Assembly (NCBI GenBank): GCA_945873105.1
Contig: CAMCBW010000010.1
Span: forward strand, 1 to 64,000
Length of the DNA stretch: 64,000 nucleotides
Reading direction: 5' to 3'
From: Tangfeifania diversioriginum
GTDB taxonomy: Bacteria; Bacteroidota; Bacteroidia; Bacteroidales; Prolixibacteraceae
In this document: piece after piece, positions 42,637 to 50,997 of the stretch
Numbering within the stretch: the stretch's first letter is position 1
Layout: every line of letters begins with the position of its first letter
Made by a program: the position numbers and the translations under genes
Notes under the pieces: model-generated
The model's input: only the letters and a program-made list of their open reading frames with translations
Databases searched by the model: none
Told to the model about the DNA's origin: nothing

Positions 42637-43659
42637 CTAGGAGGAGAGTATGTGTATCGTATCCAGCAGTTTGGTATTCACCTGCTTGTCGTACTTGATG
42701 GCTTTGTTGAAGGGGGTTAACTCAATGTTGTCGTTGGCAATTCCTACCATTACACTTTTCTGGTCATCGAGGAGCGCTTCGACCGATGCCACTCCCAGCC
42801 GACTAGCCAGAATCCTGTCGTAGGCGGTTGGTGAGCCACCCCGCTGAATGTGCCCCAGGACAGTAACCCTGACATCGTATTGCGGAAAATTCTCTTCTAC
42901 TATTTTGGCAATATTGAAGGCCCCTCCAGCTTTTTCTCCCTCTGCAACCAGTACAATGGATGAATTCTTGCTTTTGCGGTAACCTGATTTGATGTAATTC
43001 TCGAGGGTGGCTATGTCCGTATCTGTTTCCGGGATCAATACAGCTTCGGCTCCGGAGGCAATACCCCCATTGAGTGCCAAAAATCCGGCATCCCGTCCCA
43101 TAACTTCAATAAAAAAGAGCCGTTCGTGGGCGGTGGCGGTATCCCTGATTTTATCCACTGCTTCGATGATGGTATTCAAGGCGGTATCGTAACCTATCGT
43201 GAAATCAGTACCAAAGAGGTCATTGTCAATCGTTCCGGGAACACCGACGATGGGAATTCCAAATTCCTGCGCAAAAATTCGTGCTCCTGTAAAGGTACCG
43301 TCGCCTCCGATGACAACCAGGGCATCGATTCCCTCTTCCCTTAAATTGTTGTAGGCCATTTCACGACCCTCTCTGGTATGAAATTCCTTGCATCTGGCAG
43401 ATTTCAGGATGGTTCCACCCAATTGAATGATGTTGCTCACATCCCCCGAGACCATGTGCTTAAAATTTTTGTCGATTAACCCTTTGTACCCCTGGTAGAT
43501 ACCAACTACTTCGCGTTGATAGTAAATGGCTGTTCTGACCACAGCCCTGACAGCCGCATTCATCCCCGGAGCATCTCCTCCGGAAGTTAGTACACCAATT
43601 TTCTTGATCGGATTATCCGTATAATCGTCTTGTGCTGGTGTTCTGTATTCTTTGTTCAT
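42637..43659 (-). CDS. pfkA: ATP-dependent 6-phosphofructokinase
   Basis: 340 residues. Motifs of bacterial [34 protein letters not shown] (ATP site), and [20 protein letters not shown] with the catalytic Asp (DND). [15 protein letters not shown] and [14 protein letters not shown] complete the fructose-6-phosphate site. It commits glucose to glycolysis, which fits the sugar-degrading lifestyle. The TAG stop directly abuts the inverted repeat. TACTTTTG at 43673-43680 is a -7 box. Confidence 0.96.
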   Translation of the reverse strand: MNKEYRTPAQDDYTDNPIKKIGVLTSGGDAPGMNAAVRAVVRTAIYYQREVVGIYQGYKGLIDKNFKHMVSGDVSNIIQLGGTILKSARCKEFHTREGREMAYNNLREEGIDALVVIGGDGTFTGARIFAQEFGIPIVGVPGTIDNDLFGTDFTIGYDTALNTIIEAVDKIRDTATAHERLFFIEVMGRDAGFLALNGGIASGAEAVLIPETDTDIATLENYIKSGYRKSKNSSIVLVAEGEKAGGAFNIAKIVEENFPQYDVRVTVLGHIQRGGSPTAYDRILASRLGVASVEALLDDQKSVMVGIANDNIELTPFNKAIKYDKQVNTKLLDTIHILSS

Positions 43660-43672
43660 GGTTCTTTTTTTG

Positions 43673-43680
43673 CAAAAGTA
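43673..43680 (-). promoter_or_regulatory. pfkA -7 box
   Basis: TACTTTTG on the minus strand, 13 bases before the ATG; the -33 element is not recognisable. Confidence 0.55.
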
Positions 43681-43731
43681 GGAATGAAATCCGGTGTAAT
43701 GTTTATGGAAAGTTAATTTTCTTTGATTTTT

Positions 43732-44604
43732 TCAGTCAGTAGGCAGTTTACGGAGATAATCAGCAACCTCCTCCAAAAGTTGCATGGGTGTGGAGGTTGC
43801 ACCGCAAATTCCAACTGAGTCAATGTTATTGAGCCATTTTTGCTCAATTTCATTCAGCTCAGAGATAAATTTTGTGTTGGCATTGACCGAGGAGCAAATA
43901 TCAAAAAGCATTTTGCCATTGGAACTCTTTTTGCCACTGACGAAAATGACCAGATCAAATCTGACAGCAAATTTTCGGATACCTGGGATCCGGTTGGCAA
44001 CCTGCCTGCAGATGGTATCGTGAATCTTGACTGGAACATTGACTGCCCTTTTCTTCATCTCTCCGGAGAGGTGATGTAATCCGTCCAATCCTTTGGTGGT
44101 TTGCGAGTAAAGGACAATTGGCCGGGTATAGTCCAGTTGATCAAGGTCTTCGATCCCCTCTACCACCAAAGCTTCTCCGTTGGTTTGGCCTACAAGCCCA
44201 TTCACCTCCGCGTGTCCTTTTTTGCCATAAATGACGAGTTGGGTATCATCCTTGTTTCCCCCCTGGTAACTTTTCAGGATCCTTCTTTGCAGTTTTAAAA
44301 CCACCGGACAGGTTGCATCTATTAGTTTGATGTTGTTGGCAAGGGCATAATTGTAAATTTCTGGAGGTTCTCCATGTGCCCGTAGCAGTACCGTAGTGTC
44401 GTGCATGGTAAAAAACTGCTCTTGTGAAATGGTGGTCAATCCTTTGCTTCGCAAACGTTCCACCTCCGAATTGTTGTGTACGATGTCACCCAGGCAATAG
44501 AGCAGCTGATCGGATTCCAGTCGCTCCTCAGCCCGGCGGATCGCCTCCACCACACCGAAACAGAATCCGGAACCTTTGTCCACTTCAATCTTCATCTGTG
44601 ACAA
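43732..44604 (-). CDS. ispH: 4-hydroxy-3-methylbut-2-enyl diphosphate reductase
   Basis: 290 residues. The three cluster cysteines are in GSGFCFGVVEAIRRAEE, IDATCPVVLKL and GICGATSTPMQLLEEV; RAHGEPPE holds the active-site His-Gly-Glu. This [4Fe-4S] enzyme makes isopentenyl and dimethylallyl diphosphate in the last MEP-pathway step. Its start overlaps the end of cmk by 20 bases, and the cmk-ispH order suggests one transcript with cmk. Confidence 0.96.
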   Translation of the reverse strand: MSQMKIEVDKGSGFCFGVVEAIRRAEERLESDQLLYCLGDIVHNNSEVERLRSKGLTTISQEQFFTMHDTTVLLRAHGEPPEIYNYALANNIKLIDATCPVVLKLQRRILKSYQGGNKDDTQLVIYGKKGHAEVNGLVGQTNGEALVVEGIEDLDQLDYTRPIVLYSQTTKGLDGLHHLSGEMKKRAVNVPVKIHDTICRQVANRIPGIRKFAVRFDLVIFVSGKKSSNGKMLFDICSSVNANTKFISELNEIEQKWLNNIDSVGICGATSTPMQLLEEVADYLRKLPTD

Positions 44605-45295
44605 TTTTTTTCACTTTGTCCAAAATCCAAATAAACTGCTCTTCCCTGGTCATGTGGCTATTGTCCAGTACGACAGCATCGGCTGCTTTGCGCAATGGAC
44701 TCTCGGTCCTTGTTTCATCGACACGATCCCTGTCTGTAATGTTCTGGAGGATCTCCTCAAAATTTACTGGTTCCTTTTTTGCCTTCATCTCCTCGAACCT
44801 GCGCTGTGCGCGGATTGGGGCTTCCGCAGTCATGAAGATCTTAAGTTCCGCCCCGGGAAAGACCACTGTGCCAATGTCGCGGCCATCCATCACGATACCT
44901 TTGGATTGGCCCATCTCCTGCTGTTGGGCTACCAGAAACTGACGAACCTCCGCAATGGCAGCCACTTGACTGACCTTCTGTGCAACAGCCAGCTGTCTGA
45001 TCTCTTGCTCCACATTTTCGCCATTGAGAAAAATGTCGTTGTGACGGGTCTCCTGATTTGTCTGAAAAGAGATGTGAATCCTCCTTAGCTGCTCCTTCAA
45101 AGCGGGCCGATCGACCTCTCCATCCAATACCAATCCGCTCCTGATAAAAGACAGGGTAACAGCGCGGTACATGGCCCCGGAGTCAATGAAAAGGTAATTC
45201 AGCTTCCGGGCGATCTCCCGGGCTACCGTACTCTTTCCACAGGAAGAGTATCCATCAATGGCGATTATTATCTTTTTTTCAACTAAATCGGACAT
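44585..45295 (-). CDS. cmk: Cytidylate kinase
   Basis: 236 residues. P-loop GYSSCGKSTVARE, CMP-binding IDSGAMYRAVTLS and VMDGRDIGTVVFPGAE, and a lid with DRDRVDETR. It phosphorylates CMP and dCMP. It lies between porQ and ispH, an arrangement common in Bacteroidota. A TATCTTTG box (45312-45319) is 17 bases upstream of the ATG. Confidence 0.95.
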   Translation of the reverse strand: MSDLVEKKIIIAIDGYSSCGKSTVAREIARKLNYLFIDSGAMYRAVTLSFIRSGLVLDGEVDRPALKEQLRRIHISFQTNQETRHNDIFLNGENVEQEIRQLAVAQKVSQVAAIAEVRQFLVAQQQEMGQSKGIVMDGRDIGTVVFPGAELKIFMTAEAPIRAQRRFEEMKAKKEPVNFEEILQNITDRDRVDETRTESPLRKAADAVVLDNSHMTREEQFIWILDKVKKIVTDED

Positions 45296-45311
45296 ACTTA
45301 CAACTTTGTGG

Positions 45312-45319
45312 CAAAGATA
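45312..45319 (-). promoter_or_regulatory. cmk-ispH -7 box
   Basis: TATCTTTG on the minus strand matches TAnnTTTG, just before the cmk start; the -33 site is weak. Confidence 0.6.
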
Positions 45320-45478
45320 ATCATTCGGAATGAGGCAGGGAAGAACGAAACAACCCCGATGGTTGGAATGTGCTAAAAATTGTCTTGCAGCACAAGCAGG
45401 TAATGAATGGCACAGTGGACTTTGGGATGGACAACTGGTAATAAGAAGTTTTGTTGTGCATTTGAGCCAGGCGCAGTT

Positions 45479-46498
45479 TTATTTTCCTCCAAAACGTGAA
45501 AAATTGGTGGAAAGGGAGAAGTTGTGCACCATTCCGGCCATGTAACCGGACAGGGCATAATTGAAGCGGATGGAGGAGAGGTTGATGCCCAGACCTGTTG
45601 TAAACCCGGTCATTCCTGTTTGGTACGGGGTGGATAGATCATCCTTGCGCCGGTAATTGTAGCCGATTCTAAGCGATATTTTTTGATCCGGGAAAAGCTC
45701 GGCACCCGGGGAGAGGTGTCGCATCAGTGTCGCAATGGGGGAAGCAGTTTCCCGGATGGCTACTCCGTTGGGATCGGTGGCTGAAATATTTGAGTTCCAG
45801 CGATTGAGATCGTATGCGGTAATGCTGAACCTTATAGGGGCATACTGAAGCTGGTGTGTGATACCCATTCTAAGCGACCAGATCATTTTTTCATGAAGCG
45901 CACCATCATAGTAGGTAGTCAATTGGGTGCCCAGATCTTTGATGCTGAGCGCTATGGTTGTCAATTGATCTGTATTTCGGTAGACAATTCCCAGATCAGA
46001 GGCAATTCCAAAAGCGTGGTAATTTTCCAGTTGGGAATAGATGGGTTTCAAAGAGGCTCCTACCGTGAGATGGGTGCTGAGATGTTTGGCATACGACAAA
46101 ACCAGGGCATAATCGGATGCGCCAAAAGTGCCGGTAATCGTTCCGTTTTCATCGGCAGCCACAAACTGGCCGTAGTCTGCAAACTGCATGCCAATGGCTG
46201 CCATTCCGAATTTGCCGAGGTTCCTGGCATAGGAAACATAACCGAATCCGATTCCGGCCAGGTAACTGGCATAGTTGACAGCCAGATTGTGGTTCATTTC
46301 TGCAGAGAGGAGGGCCGGATTTAGTTGCAATAAGCCAGGATCTGCGTCAGGAAGCGCCACCTGAATTCCCCCGAGTGCTGCAGCCTGGGGTGCGTTGGTT
46401 AATTGCAAAAAACTGAAAACACCCTCGCCTGCGGTCTGCCCGGAGAGGGGCGAGAACAGGATCAAGTTCAACAATAGAGAGAGGAGCAATCGATTCAT
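45479..46498 (-). CDS. porQ: Type IX secretion system protein PorQ
   Basis: 339 residues. Signal peptide (MNRLLLSLLLNLILFSPLSG), then the PorQ start GEGVFSFLQLTNAPQAAALG and an outer-membrane barrel of the PorV/FadL-like kind. PorQ associates with the PorU sortase complex that removes C-terminal signals from type IX cargo and attaches them to the surface. It lies upstream of cmk on the same strand, typical for the phylum. The other type IX genes are not in the window. Confidence 0.92.
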   Translation of the reverse strand: MNRLLLSLLLNLILFSPLSGQTAGEGVFSFLQLTNAPQAAALGGIQVALPDADPGLLQLNPALLSAEMNHNLAVNYASYLAGIGFGYVSYARNLGKFGMAAIGMQFADYGQFVAADENGTITGTFGASDYALVLSYAKHLSTHLTVGASLKPIYSQLENYHAFGIASDLGIVYRNTDQLTTIALSIKDLGTQLTTYYDGALHEKMIWSLRMGITHQLQYAPIRFSITAYDLNRWNSNISATDPNGVAIRETASPIATLMRHLSPGAELFPDQKISLRIGYNYRRKDDLSTPYQTGMTGFTTGLGINLSSIRFNYALSGYMAGMVHNFSLSTNFSRFGGK

Positions 46499-46644
46499 CT
46501 GATACGGATAAATAACTGTTGCCAGCCAGAATACCCAGCTTGTTAAGGAAGGCTGGTGTCAAAAAGAGCACATGGGTATTTTAAAGGCAATCTTCCATCC
46601 AACAATATTAGGAAAAATGGATGGATTTTACCCCACCGCCAGGT

Positions 46645-47142
46645 TTAGGGGAGTCTCACTTTCAGTCCTTCCACCACCATGAAGACAATTGGACAAATTT
46701 CACAGTTTTTTAAGGTGAGATTAAGCAATTGACTGAACCTTCTGCGGTCTGTATGGGGATATTCGCGGCAGGCTTTCGGCCGGTATTCATAGACAGCACA
46801 ACAATTGTCGGACATCAGGAAGGGGCAGGGAGCCTGGTTGAAAACATAATCATGCTCCTCATCCAGGTGCATGTATTGCCCAATTATTTGGGATGGCTTG
46901 AGCCGCAGGGGCTTGGTCAGCCGCTCCACATCCTTGTCCGAGATCATCGGGCTGATGCTGCTGCAGCAATTGGCGCAAGTCAGACAGTCGAAAGCAGCGA
47001 AAGCCTCTTCGTGAAGGGATTGGACCACTTCATCCAGATTTTTGGGTGGCTTTTTCTTCAACTGCTTGAAAAAGCGCTCATTCTCTGCCTTGGCATCCAG
47101 GGCCAGTTTCTGAACATTGTCCTTGGTAGGAGCTATTTTCAT
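46645..47142 (-). CDS. YkgJ-family cysteine-cluster protein
   Basis: 165 residues. The CxxCxxCC-type cluster is in FDCLTCANCCSSI, with further cysteines in CPFLMSDNCCAVYEYRPKAC and KNCEICPIVF. The family (PF03692) is thought to bind zinc or an iron-sulfur cluster; the biochemical role is not established. A helical N-terminus precedes it. Upstream lies the 57-bp tandem repeat array. Confidence 0.88.
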   Translation of the reverse strand: MKIAPTKDNVQKLALDAKAENERFFKQLKKKPPKNLDEVVQSLHEEAFAAFDCLTCANCCSSISPMISDKDVERLTKPLRLKPSQIIGQYMHLDEEHDYVFNQAPCPFLMSDNCCAVYEYRPKACREYPHTDRRRFSQLLNLTLKNCEICPIVFMVVEGLKVRLP

Positions 47143-47164
47143 GGTCTGAACAAAAATTGTTTGC

Positions 47165-47360
47165 CCTTCGACTACGCTCAGGGACCGGGCTTGTTATAAA
47201 TTAAATAATTGATTTTCTCTTCCTTCGACTACGCTCAGGGACCGGGCTTGTTATAAATTAAATAATTGATTTTCTCTTCCTTCGGCTACGCTCAGGGACC
47301 GGGCTTGTTATAAATTAAATAATTGATTTTCTCTTCCTTCGAATACGCTCAGTGACCGGG
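47165..47360. repeat. 57-bp tandem repeat, three and a half copies
   Basis: Copies begin at 47165, 47222, 47279 and 47336 (CCTTCGACTACGCTCAGGGA and so on), each 57 bases, with the last partial and diverged. The first 20 bases resemble the CTTCGACT-CGCTCAG motif scattered in many Bacteroidota intergenic regions. The remainder is AT-rich. There are no unique spacers, so it is not a CRISPR array. Confidence 0.9.
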
Positions 47361-47370
47361 TCTTAATTCC

Positions 47371-47405
47371 ATTTTCACATTTCCCAATTTCCCAATTTTC
47401 ACATG
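47371..47405. repeat. TTTTCACAT word cluster beside the DMT gene
   Basis: TTTTCACATTTCCCAATTTCCC and then AATTTTCACATG (two pieces of one run) use the same words as the hairpins at 21113 and 22468, but only one orientation is present. It ends four bases from the stop codon of the DMT transporter gene. Confidence 0.6.
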
Positions 47406-47408
47406 ATC

Positions 47409-48335
47409 TCATCGTCCTCCATCCTGCTGGATGGCCACAATTTTCTCAGCCCTTTTTTTGAGCTTTACCTGGGCCAGCAACAGCCCCGTGATGACAACTG
47501 CAATGCCGATGAACTTCCTGAGCGTAAGAGGTTCGTCCAGGATATACCAGGCAAAAATTGCCGTAAAGACGGGAATGATGTTGATGAAAATGTTTACGCT
47601 GTTGATTCCCAGTTTTTTGACACTATGGGCATAAAAGATGAAAGCGATACAGGAGGCGAAGAGGGATAGTTTCAATATCCCCGCGAAAGCGGGAAAATCA
47701 AAGGGAACTGTGGTGAAGTCGCGGTACTCGAAGGCCAGCCACAATGGGAGAAAGTAGATGATTCCCAAAATATTCTGGTAGGTGATTATCGAGGTTGGAT
47801 TGTACTTCTCGGCCAATTTTTTAAGGACAACGATGTAACCAATGGCAGAAAGAACCGCCAGAAATTCAAGGGCAATTCCGAGTGGGGAGGCAGTCAGGTT
47901 GAAAGAGTTGTCGAGCACAACAATCGAAACCCCGAAGAAGGAGAGCAGGATCCCAAGGAATGTGCGGATCGAGAGTTTTTCACCATGGAACCGGGAGGCT
48001 GCAATCGGGGAGAAGAGCGGTATGGTTGCCACAATAATGGCACCAACGGTACTAGAAACATACATGAGCCCATAACTTTCCCCCATGAAATACAAAAAGG
48101 GTTCAAAGAAGGAGAGGAGCACAAATGTCCCATAATCCCTGCGTTCAATTTTAACAATCTTGCCGGATAGAAGTGCGAAAGCCAGCAGGAGTACCGAGGC
48201 GATTACCAATCGGAAAAGTACGGTAGTCAATGGACCGTATACGAGGTAAACCTCCTTTACCCAGACGAATGAAAAAGCCCAAAAGATCATCGCCAGGATG
48301 AGTGCGAGGTAGACCAACCATTTTTTTTCCTGCAT
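47409..48335 (-). CDS. EamA/DMT-family transporter
   Basis: 308 residues with ten predicted membrane helices in two EamA repeats (about 8-140 and 155-290). The start reads WLVYLALILAMIFWAFSFVW and the second repeat ends with IPVFTAIFAWYILDEPLTLR. Such permeases export metabolites or amino acids; specificity is unknown. The tail is Lys/Arg-rich. Confidence 0.9.
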   Translation of the reverse strand: MQEKKWLVYLALILAMIFWAFSFVWVKEVYLVYGPLTTVLFRLVIASVLLLAFALLSGKIVKIERRDYGTFVLLSFFEPFLYFMGESYGLMYVSSTVGAIIVATIPLFSPIAASRFHGEKLSIRTFLGILLSFFGVSIVVLDNSFNLTASPLGIALEFLAVLSAIGYIVVLKKLAEKYNPTSIITYQNILGIIYFLPLWLAFEYRDFTTVPFDFPAFAGILKLSLFASCIAFIFYAHSVKKLGINSVNIFINIIPVFTAIFAWYILDEPLTLRKFIGIAVVITGLLLAQVKLKKRAEKIVAIQQDGGR

Positions 48336-48386
48336 TTGAATAAGTTTATTGACCGGTGATTTTACGCTATTGCTGGTGATTTAGCT

Positions 48387-49976
48387 TCAGTGCTGAACCT
48401 GTTTGGTCGTTTTCCAGGGTACTTTTACGGATGGATAATAGTTGATTCCCATGATTTTGAATCTTTCTGCCTGCTCTCCAAGTCTGTGTTTGTACTCCTC
48501 CCAGCTGCGTTGGGAGCCGGTAGTCCAGCCAATTTCTGCATAACCGGGTAATCTCGGAAACAACAGCGACTCAATCTCGCGGATGTTGGTGACAGTTTCG
48601 GACCACAAGGGCGCTTCGATACCCAGGATATTCTCCTTCTTTATCCCGGGAACCAGGGTGGCCGGATCCCATTTGTATCCTGCATCGACTTCGATGTAAC
48701 CTGCCCAATGCAGGCCCAGCTTTGTTTTTGGATGGTATTTCATGTCGAGGTAGGCTTTTGCTGCAGGTGACATGATGATCTTCACCCCTTTTTCGACTCC
48801 GCGGGTGGCGTTTTCAGCTTTCGACCAATACTGGGCAACTGAAGAGGGTTTCAAAGCCGACTGGGTCGTTTCGTCCCATCCGATCATCTGTTTCCCATTG
48901 GCATTGACAATTTCCTGTACCCGCTCTATAAATGGAATGTAGTCCTCCTTTTTTGTAACATGCGACTCATCTCCACCCACATGGAGGTAAGGACCGGGGG
49001 TCAGTGCCGCCAGTTCGCGGAACAGATCGTTCAGAAACTGGTAGGTGAACTCCTTGTTTGTCTGCAAGGTGCTGAATCCAACCTTCATTCCGGTGTAGAG
49101 TTTGGTGGGGATATTGTCCGGATTCAATTCCGGGATAGAGGCCAGGGCTGCATTGGTGTGTCCCGGCATATCTATTTCAGGGACGATGGTGATGAAACGG
49201 TCGGCAGCATACTGTACCAGTCCCTTGTATTCTTCCTGGGTGTAGTATCCTCCCTTGCCGCCCCCGACCTGGGTAGTACTGCCAATTTCGGTCAGGGCAG
49301 GCCACGACTTGATCTCGATTCTCCACCCCTGGTCGTCGGCCAGGTGAAGGTGCAATACATTCATCTTGTACATGGCAATCAGGTCAATGAACCGTTTGAC
49401 ATCTTCAACCCCGAAGAAATGCCGGGCAACGTCAAGCATCGCTCCCCTGTAAGTGTAAGACGGGTAATCGGTAATGGTACCAGCAGCCATGTTCCAGGGG
49501 CCTTTTTGTTGTTTGTTGCTTTCGATGGAAGCGGGCAGCAGCTGGCGAACTGTTTGGATGGCGCGAAAGATTCCTTCCGGTGTGTTGGCAGAAATTCTGG
49601 CCATCTCTTTGGTGATGTGCAGCTGATAACCTTCCTGTCCCAGTTTACCAATGGTGTCAGTAATTTCCAGCAGGATTGCATCGGCAACCGGGGCCTCTGC
49701 AGAAACCTTGACGGAGAAATTGTAGCCGGTGGCCGGATTCAGTTGATTGGCAAGATATTGGGCCACTGGTACCAGTTCCGGGTGTTGGTCGGAGATCTGA
49801 ATGACGGTGCTGCTTTTTATTTCAAAAAAACCGGCGGCTGATTTGACGGAGACGGGTTTGGGTATCAGGGCAGACTTGGCCAGGTCTGTTGCCATGGTCG
49901 TGGTGGCAGCAGAGAATGCAAGCATTAAAAAAAGGCTCTTCAGTATGGCAGTGAATCCGGACAAAGTAGTTTTCAT
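48387..49976 (-). CDS. GH20 beta-N-acetylhexosaminidase
   Basis: 529 residues, secreted (signal up to about TTTMA, residue 29). An N-terminal GH20b domain (about 35-155) precedes the catalytic barrel, where HVGGDESHVTK contains the catalytic Asp-Glu pair for substrate-assisted hydrolysis. MYKMNVLHLHLADDQGWRIE and IVPEIDMPGHTNA are further family landmarks. It removes terminal GlcNAc or GalNAc from chitin, peptidoglycan or host-type glycans. It stands next to the DMT gene on the same strand, 51 bp apart. Confidence 0.95.
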   Translation of the reverse strand: MKTTLSGFTAILKSLFLMLAFSAATTTMATDLAKSALIPKPVSVKSAAGFFEIKSSTVIQISDQHPELVPVAQYLANQLNPATGYNFSVKVSAEAPVADAILLEITDTIGKLGQEGYQLHITKEMARISANTPEGIFRAIQTVRQLLPASIESNKQQKGPWNMAAGTITDYPSYTYRGAMLDVARHFFGVEDVKRFIDLIAMYKMNVLHLHLADDQGWRIEIKSWPALTEIGSTTQVGGGKGGYYTQEEYKGLVQYAADRFITIVPEIDMPGHTNAALASIPELNPDNIPTKLYTGMKVGFSTLQTNKEFTYQFLNDLFRELAALTPGPYLHVGGDESHVTKKEDYIPFIERVQEIVNANGKQMIGWDETTQSALKPSSVAQYWSKAENATRGVEKGVKIIMSPAAKAYLDMKYHPKTKLGLHWAGYIEVDAGYKWDPATLVPGIKKENILGIEAPLWSETVTNIREIESLLFPRLPGYAEIGWTTGSQRSWEEYKHRLGEQAERFKIMGINYYPSVKVPWKTTKQVQH

Positions 49977-50042
49977 GATGGGTTCGGTGCTTTAATTGTT
50001 GATGCTGGACTTTCCTGGTAAGAAGTAGTAATTCAGTTAAAG

Positions 50043-50086
50043 AAGAAAAGCCCCAATGCGAGTAATTTGCATCATGGGCTTTTCTT
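50043..50086 (-). terminator. Terminator of tRNA-His
   Basis: Perfect 11-bp stem, AAGAAAAGCCC (50043-50053) with GGGCTTTTCTT (50076-50086), directly downstream of the tRNA on the minus strand. Confidence 0.7.
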
Positions 50087-50088
50087 GG

Positions 50089-50163
50089 GGTGGAAGATGG
50101 GATTCGAACCCACGACCAATGGTACCACAAACCACTACTCTAACCGACTGAGCTACATCCACC
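50089..50163 (-). tRNA. tRNA-His (anticodon GTG)
   Basis: 75 bases including the extra 5' G that marks tRNA-His, opposite C73. The anticodon loop TTGTGGT lies between GTGGT and ACCAT, giving anticodon GTG; the T loop is TTCGAAT. One T-T mismatch lies in the acceptor stem. CCA is not encoded. A promoter lies at 50177-50208. Confidence 0.96.
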
Positions 50164-50176
50164 GTGTTTTCGTCGG

Positions 50177-50208
50177 CAAATATAGGGCTGTTTTTCGAAA
50201 TAGACAAA
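50177..50208 (-). promoter_or_regulatory. tRNA-His promoter
   Basis: On the minus strand TTTG (50205-50208), 20 bases, TATATTTG (50177-50184), 14 bases before the tRNA. Confidence 0.75.
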
Positions 50209-50251
50209 AGAAAGATGTTATTTTTGTCAGCGACTGATATAATTTTGATGG

Positions 50252-50980
50252 ATGGAATACTTGCTTGATAATCCGGCTTCTGAAACTGTTTACCAGGAGA
50301 TCCTGAGAAGGGTAAAGCCTTTGCAGAACAGGGAGGTCTCCGATTCAATGACCCGGAGGGGAGTCGTTTACAAGCTGAATTTGGGCGCGTCTGTTGTCTC
50401 CTTGCAACAACTTGCGGCCAATTACACCCCGGATCATCTGCTTGCGCTGAAATTGTGGAACAAGCAGTGGCGGGAGACGATGATCCTTGCAACTTTGCTG
50501 GAGAGACCCGATGAAATTACTGAAAACCAGATGGATTTCTGGGTAAAACAGATCCAGCAGGTGGAAATTGCCGAACAGGTCGCCATGAATCTTCTCTCCA
50601 GATCTCCGCATGCCTATGACAAGGCAGTGGAGTATTGTCTGGCCAGGAAGAGCATGTGCAAGATCACGGGATTGTTGACCATGGGCAGGCTGGCACTGAT
50701 GGACAAGAAGGCTCCAAATGAAAAATTTGAAGCTTTTCTGGAGCTCTTTCCTCCCCTTGCCAAGGATTCACAGCTCTCCACCGTGTTCAGGAGGGTATTT
50801 GTCCAGATAGCCCTGCGAAATCCTGAATTGTTTGAAGTAGCCCTGAGGCAGGCATCCCTCTTGCTGACCCTTGATTCGGCAGTCGCAAAGGAGAATGCGG
50901 CAGAAGTTATCGGACAGTTGGACTGCGATGCAGTAAGGGAGATGGTCGCACTTCGTTCCCAACGCTTTGATTCTATTTGA
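50252..50980 (+). CDS. DNA alkylation repair (AlkD-like) HEAT-type protein
   Basis: 242 residues, all helical. LLALKLWNKQWRETMILATL and the pattern of paired helices resemble AlkD-family DNA glycosylases, made of HEAT-like repeats, which excise N3- and N7-alkylated purines. The catalytic Asp was not located with certainty, so repair activity is inferred from fold only. TAATTTTG (50240-50247) ends four bases before the ATG, which would make the mRNA leaderless or nearly so. The next gene follows at 17 bp. Confidence 0.7.
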   Translation: MEYLLDNPASETVYQEILRRVKPLQNREVSDSMTRRGVVYKLNLGASVVSLQQLAANYTPDHLLALKLWNKQWRETMILATLLERPDEITENQMDFWVKQIQQVEIAEQVAMNLLSRSPHAYDKAVEYCLARKSMCKITGLLTMGRLALMDKKAPNEKFEAFLELFPPLAKDSQLSTVFRRVFVQIALRNPELFEVALRQASLLLTLDSAVAKENAAEVIGQLDCDAVREMVALRSQRFDSI

Positions 50981-50997
50981 TTTTCAAACTTACCGTT

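Noticed and set aside
44424-44942. 172-codon plus-strand frame over ispH and cmk
   Set aside because: Antisense to two certain genes with strong motifs; its own sequence has no domain signature.
47165-47360. CRISPR array
   Set aside because: Units are contiguous tandem copies without unique spacers, and there are no cas genes.
48960-49841. 293-codon plus-strand frame inside the GH20 gene
   Set aside because: Long antisense frames are common opposite genes of this composition; the minus-strand GH20 has all catalytic motifs.
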